6,693 bases of DNA from Xanthobacteraceae bacterium (lineage in GTDB: Bacteria; Pseudomonadota; Alphaproteobacteria; Rhizobiales; Xanthobacteraceae): assembly GCA_030039105.1 (NCBI GenBank), contig JASHQO010000479.1, positions 1-6,693 on the forward strand. The letters run 5' to 3'. This document shows, piece after piece, positions 1 through 4,780 of this stretch. The notes below the pieces were generated by a model, which ran no database searches, had not been told where the DNA came from, and worked only from the letters and a program-made list of their open reading frames with translations. Position numbers and translations under genes: made by a program. How positions within the stretch are numbered: position 1 is the stretch's first letter; each line of letters begins with the position of its first letter.

Positions 1-65
1 AATCGCCGGGACTGACCTCGTCGCTGGCGATCGCCGAACAGGTCGTGGCCTGTCTCAAGGACTGA
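1..65 (+). CDS. C-terminal end of a probable FAD-dependent oxidoreductase (5' truncated by window edge)
   Basis: Reading from base 3, twenty codons run without a stop to TGA at 63-65 and encode SPGLTSSLAIAEQVV followed by ACLKD. The two leading bases (AA) can complete a Glu codon, giving ESPGLTSSLAIAE. From memory, this closely resembles the C-terminal helix of DAO-family FAD oxidoreductases such as L-2-hydroxyglutarate oxidase (LhgO)-like proteins, where a G-[IV]-[ED]-SPGLT-x-SLAI motif contacts the FAD region. The frame converges on the antiporter gene, and its last 11 bp overlap that gene's 3' end. Only about 20 residues are visible, so the family call rests on one motif. A chance open frame of this length is possible, but the motif match makes it unlikely. 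Confidence 0.6.
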   Translation, partial: SPGLTSSLAIAEQVVACLKD

Positions 66-1473
66 CGACGAACAGCCAGGTCGCGGCGGCGAAGATCGGC
101 GTCAGCACCGCGATCGACCACGCCACGTAGCCGAAAAAGCTCGGCATCGCGATGCCGCGCTCGGACGCAATGGCGTAGATCATGAAATTCGGCGCGTTGC
201 CGATATAGGTGAGCGCGCCCATGTAGACCGCGCCCATGGAGATGGCGACCAACGCCGGCGCCAACGGCCCCATCAACGCCGCCGCATTGCCGCCGGCCAA
301 TTGGAAAAACACGAGATACGTCGGCGCATTGTCGAGGATTGCGGAGAGCTCGCCGGCCAGCCAGAAATAGGCGACGGGATGCGGCGTGCCGTCGTGCGCG
401 GCGACCGCGGCGACGAGCCAGGCGAAGGCGCCGGCGCGCCCGGCCTGGAGCGCCGCCAGGATCGGAACCGCGCAGATGAAGATACCGGCAAACAGGATGG
501 CAACCTCGACAATCGGCTCCCAGGAAAAGCCGTTGGCCTCACGGTGCTCGTTCGGTGTCAGCCACAGCGACACCAGCGCCGCCGCGATCAGCACCGCATC
601 GCGGACGAGGTCCTGCAACGCAAGCGCGGTGCCGTAGACCGCGAACGAAACACCGGGCTGCCACAGCGCCGAGCCGATGACGGCGCCGACGATGACGGCG
701 AGCAGCAGCAAGTTCGCCAGGCCGTGCACGCGCAGCGGCGCGCCGGCTTGCTCGCCGACCGGCGCGGCGCGGCGATCCTGGCGGAACAACCAGACGTCGA
801 TGACGACGAAGATCGCCAGCACCCAGCCGGCGACGAACGCGGTCGGCTGCCACAGGTGCTTTGCCGGCCAGAAGAAATCGACGCCGTTGAGGAAGCCGAT
901 GAACAGCGGCGGGTCGCCGAGCGGCGACAGCGCGCCGCCGATATTGCCGACAAGGAAAATGAAAAACACCACGACGTGGACGTTGTGCAGCCGCCCGGCA
1001 TTGGCGCGCAACAGCGGCCGGATCAGGATCATCGCCGCCCCGGTGGTGCCGATGGCGCTGGCGATCGCGGCGCCGAAGGCGAGCGTCGCCGCATTGACCA
1101 GCGGCGTGCCGCGCAAGGTGCCGGCGACCACGATGCCGCCGGCCACCACGTAGAGCGCGAACAGGATGGCGATGAAGCCGAGATAGTCGCCGAGCAGCGC
1201 GTGCGACAGCGCGCTGCGCGCGGTGTCGATGCCGTGGAGCGCGGCGAGCGGGATCAGCGTCAGCGCCGCCCAGGCGAACGCGAACTTGCCGTAGTGGCGA
1301 TGCCAGAACCGCCGCGCAACGAGCGGCGCAAACGCAATGGTCAAGACGATGCCGGCGAACGGCAGCGCCCAGGGCCAGCCCAGCGACGCGCCATCGAGGC
1401 CGGCGGCGTGCGCCGACGCCGGAACGAAGACGGCCGCGGCAGCCGCAAGTCTCGCTGGCGTATGTCCGCTCAT
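55..1473 (-). CDS. Ion transporter superfamily membrane protein, putative Na+/H+ antiporter (NhaD/CitMHS_2-like)
   Basis: This 472-aa polytopic inner-membrane protein has about 11-12 hydrophobic segments after a signal-like N-terminus (residues 1-24, ending AHA-AG). Visible signatures are GTTGAAMILIRPLLRAN (142-158), GNIGGALSPLGDPPLFIGFL (176-195), LSAILDNAPTYLVFF (376-390) and GALTYIGNAPNFMIYAIA (419-436). The paired halves with G-N-[IA] and D-N-A-P motifs are typical of the ion transporter (IT) superfamily, which includes NhaD, ArsB and CitM. Proteins like this are usually annotated as sodium:proton antiporter or putative citrate transporter, so either Na+/H+ exchange or organic-anion transport is possible. 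The ATG is the only usable start, because an in-frame stop lies at 1510-1512. Its Shine-Dalgarno is weak (GGCGGTGGG abutting the ATG). The gene is transcribed divergently from the Bug receptor gene. The family is confident; the substrate is not. Confidence 0.85.
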   Translation of the reverse strand: MSGHTPARLAAAAAVFVPASAHAAGLDGASLGWPWALPFAGIVLTIAFAPLVARRFWHRHYGKFAFAWAALTLIPLAALHGIDTARSALSHALLGDYLGFIAILFALYVVAGGIVVAGTLRGTPLVNAATLAFGAAIASAIGTTGAAMILIRPLLRANAGRLHNVHVVVFFIFLVGNIGGALSPLGDPPLFIGFLNGVDFFWPAKHLWQPTAFVAGWVLAIFVVIDVWLFRQDRRAAPVGEQAGAPLRVHGLANLLLLAVIVGAVIGSALWQPGVSFAVYGTALALQDLVRDAVLIAAALVSLWLTPNEHREANGFSWEPIVEVAILFAGIFICAVPILAALQAGRAGAFAWLVAAVAAHDGTPHPVAYFWLAGELSAILDNAPTYLVFFQLAGGNAAALMGPLAPALVAISMGAVYMGALTYIGNAPNFMIYAIASERGIAMPSFFGYVAWSIAVLTPIFAAATWLFVVSP

Positions 1474-1512
1474 CCCACCGCCGCGTCGGTCAATCGCGCC
1501 GCCGCCAAGCTA

Positions 1513-1526
1513 GGCGATCCATCGCC
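1513..1526. repeat. Perfect inverted repeat GGCGAT-CC-ATCGCC
   Basis: Two 6-bp arms separated by 2 bp lie 40 bp upstream of the antiporter start and about 130 bp upstream of the Bug-receptor start. They could form an operator half-site pair for a dimeric regulator. Chance dyads of this size are not rare in GC-rich DNA, so only the repeat itself is certain. Confidence 0.4.
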
Positions 1527-1530
1527 CGAA

Positions 1531-1544
1531 CGCGATCATTCGCG
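1531..1544. repeat. Perfect inverted repeat CGCGA-TCAT-TCGCG
   Basis: Two 5-bp arms with a 4-bp spacer begin 4 bp after the preceding dyad. The left arm shares the GCGAT core with that dyad. The two together may form a tandem operator in the divergent promoter region. This is inferred from position alone. Confidence 0.3.
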
Positions 1545-1644
1545 CGACGATGGGACACTGCATCGCGCACTTTATCCGCAGTGCCGGGCGCTCTATTCTG
1601 CCGGTCCAAGCCGGCGCGCGCGACGCAAAAAGCCGCCGGTTCGG

Positions 1645-1649
1645 GGAGG
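1645..1649 (+). promoter_or_regulatory. Shine-Dalgarno GGAGG that fixes the Bug-receptor start
   Basis: GGAGG (within GGGGAGGA, 1643-1650) lies 5 bases before the ATG at 1655. It favours this start over the in-frame ATG at 1550, which would place 35 extra residues in front of a well-formed Tat signal peptide. Confidence 0.8.
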
Positions 1650-1654
1650 ATCGA

Positions 1655-2626
1655 ATGACGTTTCGCCGCCGCGATGTCCTGCACTTGGCCGCGGGTCTTG
1701 CCGCACTGCCGGCGCTGAACGGCGGCGCGCGGGCTGACACGTATCCGTCGCGTCCGGTGCACATGATCATCGGCTTTCCGCCCGGCAGCGCGCCCGACAT
1801 CATCGGCCGGCTGATCGGCCAATGGCTCTCCGACCGGCTCGGCCAGCAGTTCGTCATCGAGAACCGCCCCGGCGCCGGCAGCAATATCGCGACCGAAGCC
1901 GTGGCGCGGGCCGAGCCCGACGGCTACACCATCATCCTCGACGTGCTGTCCAACGTGCTCAACGTCTCGCTCTACGAGCACCTGAGCTTCAATTTCATCA
2001 AGGACATCGCCGCCGTCGCCGGCGTCGCCAACGCGCCTTATGTGATGCTGGTGACGCCGTCGCTGCCGGTCAAAACCGTTCCGGAGCTCATCGCCTACGC
2101 CAAGGCCAACCCGGGCAAGATCAATTTCGCCTCGGGCGGCATCGGCACCTCGACCCATATCTTCGGCGTGCTGTTCATGATGATGACCGCCACGCAGCTT
2201 GTGCACGTCCCCTACCGCACCAATTACATGACCGATCTGATCGGCGGCCAGGTGCAGATGGTCGTCAACCCGATCCCGCAATCGATGGAGTTCGTCAAGG
2301 ACGGTCGCGTCCGCGCGCTCGCGGTGACCACGCCGCAGCGGCTCGCGGCGTTGTCCGATCTTCCCACCGTGAACGAATTCGTGCCCGGCTACGACGCCGT
2401 CGGCTGGTACGGCCTCGGCGCGCCGAAGAGCACGCCCGCCGACATCGTCGACAAGCTCAATACGGCGACCGCCACCGCGCTCGCCGATGCGAAATTCAAG
2501 GCGCGGCTCGCCGACCTCGGCGTCGAGCCGATGCCGAAATCGCCGGCGGAGATGGCAAAATTCATCGTCGGCGAAGACGAGAAATGGGGCAAGGTCATCC
2601 GCACCGCCGACATCAGGGCGGAATGA
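1655..2626 (+). CDS. Bug/TctC-family periplasmic solute-binding protein (tripartite tricarboxylate transporter receptor), Tat-type signal
   Basis: This 323-aa protein has the usual length for the Bug (TctC) receptors. These bind small carboxylates or other polar metabolites in the periplasm and hand them to TctAB membrane subunits, or act as sensors. The N-terminus has a twin-arginine motif (RRRDVL, residues 4-9), a hydrophobic stretch and an A-R-A cleavage site near residue 27. Family signatures follow: YPSRPVHMIIGFPPGSAPDI at the mature N-terminus, then VIENRPGAGSNIATEAVARA with EPDGYT after it, ASGGIGTSTHIFG, VPYRTNYMTDLIGGQVQM and PGYDAVGWYGLGAPKSTP. It is the first gene of the four-gene plus-strand run, with RidA-like starting 44 bp downstream. 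No tctA or tctB gene is present, as is common for this heavily expanded family. The ligand cannot be deduced. Confidence 0.93.
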   Translation: MTFRRRDVLHLAAGLAALPALNGGARADTYPSRPVHMIIGFPPGSAPDIIGRLIGQWLSDRLGQQFVIENRPGAGSNIATEAVARAEPDGYTIILDVLSNVLNVSLYEHLSFNFIKDIAAVAGVANAPYVMLVTPSLPVKTVPELIAYAKANPGKINFASGGIGTSTHIFGVLFMMMTATQLVHVPYRTNYMTDLIGGQVQMVVNPIPQSMEFVKDGRVRALAVTTPQRLAALSDLPTVNEFVPGYDAVGWYGLGAPKSTPADIVDKLNTATATALADAKFKARLADLGVEPMPKSPAEMAKFIVGEDEKWGKVIRTADIRAE

Positions 2627-2660
2627 GATCGGCCGGGCCGCGCAACGAGACCTCATCACA

Positions 2661-2664
2661 GGAG
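2661..2664 (+). promoter_or_regulatory. Shine-Dalgarno GGAG supporting a GTG start for the Rid gene
   Basis: GGAG lies 6 bases before GTG at 2671. The competing in-frame ATG at 2623 overlaps the Bug-receptor stop as ATGA and has a weaker AGGG at 2615-2618. It would add 16 residues (MRSAGPRNETSSQETS) not expected in the family. Coupled initiation at 2623 cannot be excluded. Confidence 0.65.
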
Positions 2665-2670
2665 ACATCG

Positions 2671-3078
2671 GTGGCCGTTCATAAATTCCAGAACCCCGCA
2701 ACCATTCACCCGACCCGCGGCTACAGCCATGCGGTCGAGACCACGGGCCCGAGCCGCACCATCTACACCGCCGGACAGCTCGGCCGCACCGTCGACGGCA
2801 AATTGGCCGGCGCGCCGGGCGATTTCCGCGCCCAGGCGGTGCAGGCCTTCGAGAATCTCAAGAATGCGCTCGCCGCCGCCGGCGCCGGCTTCGAGCACGT
2901 GGTGAAGCTCAACAATTATCTCGTCGACATTTCGCATATCCAGACCTATTTCGAAGTGCGCGACCGCTACGTCGACACCAAGGCGCCGCCGGCGTCGACG
3001 ACGATTCAAATCTCAAGACTGGCCCACGACGGCGCGCTGTACGAGGTCGAGGCGATCGCGGTGGTGCCGACGAAATAA
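2671..3078 (+). CDS. RidA-fold (YjgF/YER057c/UK114) protein lacking the catalytic arginine
   Basis: This 135-aa cytoplasmic protein (GTG start) spans the whole Rid fold. Recognisable blocks are RGYSHAVE (16-23), IYTAGQLG (31-38), the helix QAVQAFENLKNALAAAGAGF (55-74), VVKLNNYLVDI (77-87) and the C-terminal YEVEAIAVVP (124-133). True RidA enzymes trimerise and hydrolyse reactive enamine/imine intermediates, using an arginine (Arg105 in E. coli) in a P-A-R-[ST] motif. Here that motif reads PPASTT, so the position is Ser109. The downstream Glu of the E-[IV]-E-A-[IV]-A motif (Glu125) is kept, and Ser30 of E. coli RidA aligns with Ala34. This pattern fits the non-deaminase Rid subfamilies, so the function is open. 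The gene sits 44 bp after the Bug-receptor gene, probably in one operon. Confidence 0.9.
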   Translation: MAVHKFQNPATIHPTRGYSHAVETTGPSRTIYTAGQLGRTVDGKLAGAPGDFRAQAVQAFENLKNALAAAGAGFEHVVKLNNYLVDISHIQTYFEVRDRYVDTKAPPASTTIQISRLAHDGALYEVEAIAVVPTK

Positions 3079-3141
3079 AGCGAAGTCATTCAAAGCTGAC
3101 GAAGAGCAGCGTCACAACAACTCACAACGGGAGGACTTGTC

Positions 3142-3651
3142 ATGCGCATGCAATTTCTTGCCTACACGTTTGCCGCGACGATAGCGGCTTCGAGCGCGTT
3201 CGCTCAAGCCGCGGCGGTGCCGCCGGCCGCGTTCATGAGCGACAAGGACATCATGAGCCTCGTCGACAAGGCCAAGGCCGACCGCAAGGGCGACGCGCCG
3301 GTGACCGCCGAGCCGATCCTGCTGCTGGCGCCCTACCGGGCGCAGCTCGAATACCGGCCCGGCAACGCGCCGGCGGCGGTCCATGAGAAGGACGCCGAGC
3401 TGATGGTCGTGCTGCAAGGCACGGGCGACATCGTCACCGGCGGCAAGCTGGTCGACGAGAAGCGCGTCAACGCCAACAATCTCACCGGCTCGTCGATCGA
3501 AGGCGGCACGTCCCACAAGGTCGTCAAGGGCGACACGATCCTGATCCCGGCCAATTCGCCGCATCAGGTCACCCCTAGCGGCGGCGCGCCGATCGTGCTC
3601 ATGACCATGCACGTGCCCTATCCGCCGGCCGGCTGGCCGCCGGCCAACTGA
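3142..3651 (+). CDS. Exported single-domain cupin protein
   Basis: This is a 169-aa protein with a Sec-type signal peptide (hydrophobic residues 5-18, A-F-A cleavage site at 19-21), so it is probably periplasmic. A small cupin barrel follows. Motif 1 is atypical: His81-x-Lys83-x2-Glu86 followed by (X)6-Gly93, instead of HxH(X)3-4E. Motif 2 is good: Gly130-(X)5-Pro136-x-Asn138-x2-His141. His81, Glu86 and His141 could still bind a metal; His125 is a possible extra ligand. The start at 3142 has GGGAGG at 3129-3134, 7 bases upstream; a second ATG at 3148 is less well spaced. It lies between the Rid gene (63-bp gap) and the TRAP receptor gene (64-bp gap). Ligand binding, isomerase or dioxygenase roles are all possible in cupins, and none can be chosen here. 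Confidence 0.85.
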   Translation: MRMQFLAYTFAATIAASSAFAQAAAVPPAAFMSDKDIMSLVDKAKADRKGDAPVTAEPILLLAPYRAQLEYRPGNAPAAVHEKDAELMVVLQGTGDIVTGGKLVDEKRVNANNLTGSSIEGGTSHKVVKGDTILIPANSPHQVTPSGGAPIVLMTMHVPYPPAGWPPAN

Positions 3652-3653
3652 AC

Positions 3654-3697
3654 GATCGCAAGAGCTGCGCCGCAGCGGCCACGCTGCGGCGCCGATC
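3654..3697 (+). terminator. Strong GC hairpin in the cupin/TRAP-receptor gap; attenuator, mRNA-stability element or U-less terminator
   Basis: GCGCCGCAGCG (3667-3677) and CGCTGCGGCGC (3682-3692) form a perfect 11-bp stem with a 4-base GCCA loop. GATCG (3654-3658) and CGATC (3693-3697) can add an outer 5-bp stem with an 8-base bulge on the 5' side. It begins 3 bases after the cupin stop and ends 8 bases before the Shine-Dalgarno of the next gene (GAGGG, 3706-3710). No T-run follows, so a classical intrinsic terminator is doubtful. An element setting the relative level of the downstream receptor is at least as likely. Confidence 0.6.
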
Positions 3698-3715
3698 CTG
3701 AACCAGAGGGACCCC

Positions 3716-4747
3716 ATGACCGTCACGACTTCGGACTTTCTCGCGCGTAGCGCGGCTACGGCCGGCGCCATCGGCCTGACGCTCGCGCTGTCATTTGGTG
3801 CAGCGTCGGCGCAGGACAAGACCTACACCATGAAGATCACGCTGCCGACGCTCAACGATCCGAGCTTCAACTACGCCAAGAGCTACGCCGCGGCGCTGGA
3901 GAAGGATTCCGGCGGCCGCATCAAGGCCGAGATCTATCCGGCGAGCCAGCTCGGCTCGATCCCGCGGCAGATCGAAGGCACCCAGTTCGGCTCGATCCAA
4001 TGCGCGATCATTCCGCCGGAATTTTTTGTCGGCGTCGACGAGCGGTTCGAATTGATGGCGGCGCCCGGCCTGGTCGACAATATCGACCACGGGCAGCGCC
4101 TGGCCGCCGATCCTGACGTCAAGAAACTGATGCTCGGCCTTGGCGCCAACAAGGGACTGCACGGCGTCGCGCTGTTCATGAACTCGCCGTCGTCGCTGGT
4201 CGAGAAAGCGCCGATCCGCCATCTCGCCGACTTCAAGGGCAAGAAGATCCGCGTGCTGGCCTCGAAATTCCAGACCGCGCCGCTGGAGAAGCTCGGCGCC
4301 ACGCCGGTGGCGATGACGCTCGCCGACGTCGTGCCGGCGCTGCAGCAGGGCGCCATCGACGCCGCGGTCGGCGGCATCGTCGTGTTCACGCCGATGCATT
4401 TCAACGACGCGGCAAAATACGTGACCGAGACCGGCCAGCCCGCGGTGTTCGTGGTCGTCGAGATCAACAAGGCCTGGTACGACTCGCTGCCCGACGACCT
4501 GAAAAAGATCGTCGACAACGACGCCGCCGCAGGCCAGGCCGCGATCGGTCCGGTGGCGCACGACATCGTCGAGAGATCGCGCAAGGGCTGGACCGACACC
4601 GGCGGCGAGCTGATTAGCCTGCCGGCGGCGGAGCAGGCGAGCTACATGAAGACGTCGCTCGACGCCGGCGCGGAAGTCTCCAAGGCCAAGCCCGACCTCG
4701 AAGCAGCCTTCAAGATCGTCACCGCAGCGGCGGCACGCACGCGCTGA
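3716..4747 (+). CDS. TRAP transporter solute-binding protein, DctP family
   Basis: This is a 343-aa periplasmic receptor of the usual DctP length. Residues 1-32 form a Sec signal (hydrophobic 15-30, A-S-A cleavage before Gln33-Asp34). Family features are MKITLPTLNDPSFNYAKSYA (39-58), GGRIKAEIYPASQLGS (66-81) and the central KGKKIRVLAS block with Arg179, the position whose arginine pairs with the ligand carboxylate in characterised DctP/SiaP proteins. Next come LGATPVAMTLADVVPALQQG (193-212) and AIDAAVGG. The ATG at 3716 has GAGGG (3706-3710) 5 bases upstream. It is the last gene of the four-gene run and converges on polA. The small and large membrane subunits (DctQ, DctM) are absent, so it must use a membrane partner encoded elsewhere or act as a sensor. 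An organic-acid ligand is likely but its identity is unknown. Confidence 0.93.
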   Translation: MTVTTSDFLARSAATAGAIGLTLALSFGAASAQDKTYTMKITLPTLNDPSFNYAKSYAAALEKDSGGRIKAEIYPASQLGSIPRQIEGTQFGSIQCAIIPPEFFVGVDERFELMAAPGLVDNIDHGQRLAADPDVKKLMLGLGANKGLHGVALFMNSPSSLVEKAPIRHLADFKGKKIRVLASKFQTAPLEKLGATPVAMTLADVVPALQQGAIDAAVGGIVVFTPMHFNDAAKYVTETGQPAVFVVVEINKAWYDSLPDDLKKIVDNDAAAGQAAIGPVAHDIVERSRKGWTDTGGELISLPAAEQASYMKTSLDAGAEVSKAKPDLEAAFKIVTAAAARTR

Positions 4748-4780
4748 GGAACACGTCATTGTTCGCAATGACGGGTCCTC
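4746..4780. terminator. Dyad between convergent TRAP-receptor and polA genes; possible bidirectional terminator or REP-like palindrome
   Basis: CGTCATTG (4754-4761) and CAATGACG (4766-4773) form a perfect 8-bp stem closed by a TTCG tetraloop. GAGGA (4746-4750) and TCCTC (4776-4780) add a lower stem across a small internal loop (ACA opposite GG). The structure covers parts of both convergent stop codons (TGA 4745-4747; TGA complement 4779-4781). Its position and symmetry suit ending transcription from both sides, but neither strand has a T-run. From memory, CGTCATTG...CAATGACG ends resemble a dispersed palindrome of Bradyrhizobium-type genomes, so this may be a minimal copy. Confidence 0.6.

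Larger units (their letters stand above)
1474..1654. promoter_or_regulatory. Divergent intergenic region between antiporter and Bug-receptor genes
   Basis: These 181 bp carry no convincing gene and must hold the promoters of both divergent units. Two short perfect dyads lie in the antiporter-proximal half. GCGAT or its complement ATCGC occurs at 1493-1497, 1514-1518, 1521-1525, 1532-1536 and 1562-1566, which suggests a possible regulator-binding zone. A poor plus-strand promoter match (TATTCT at 1594-1599, with TTTATC 17 bp upstream) is too weak to call. The region's role is inferred from gene orientation. Confidence 0.5.

Noticed and set aside
1550..1654. Upstream ATG start giving the Bug receptor 35 extra residues
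   Set aside because: It would bury the Tat signal peptide, and the strong GGAGG sits just before the ATG at 1655.
301..1737. 478-aa open frame on + opposite the antiporter gene
   Set aside because: The product is rich in Arg, Asp and Gln with no recognisable domain, and it runs antisense to a clear membrane protein. It is a GC-rich shadow frame.
1822..2670. Long upstream extension of the Rid frame through the Bug-receptor gene
   Set aside because: This stretch is an out-of-register Arg-rich shadow of the receptor. The Rid domain starts right after the GTG at 2671.
1490..2701. 403-aa open frame on - opposite the Bug-receptor gene
   Set aside because: Low-complexity His/Arg/Asp-rich product antisense to a well-recognised receptor; typical shadow of GC-rich coding DNA.
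3079..3141. Possible independent promoter in the Rid/cupin gap
   Set aside because: No paired -35/-10 elements or hairpin are visible in the 63 bp; only the cupin Shine-Dalgarno is clear.
3746..3760. Inverted repeat CGTAGC-GCG-GCTACG inside the TRAP-receptor signal-peptide codons
   Set aside because: Short and within coding sequence, with no supporting context; likely chance in GC-rich DNA.
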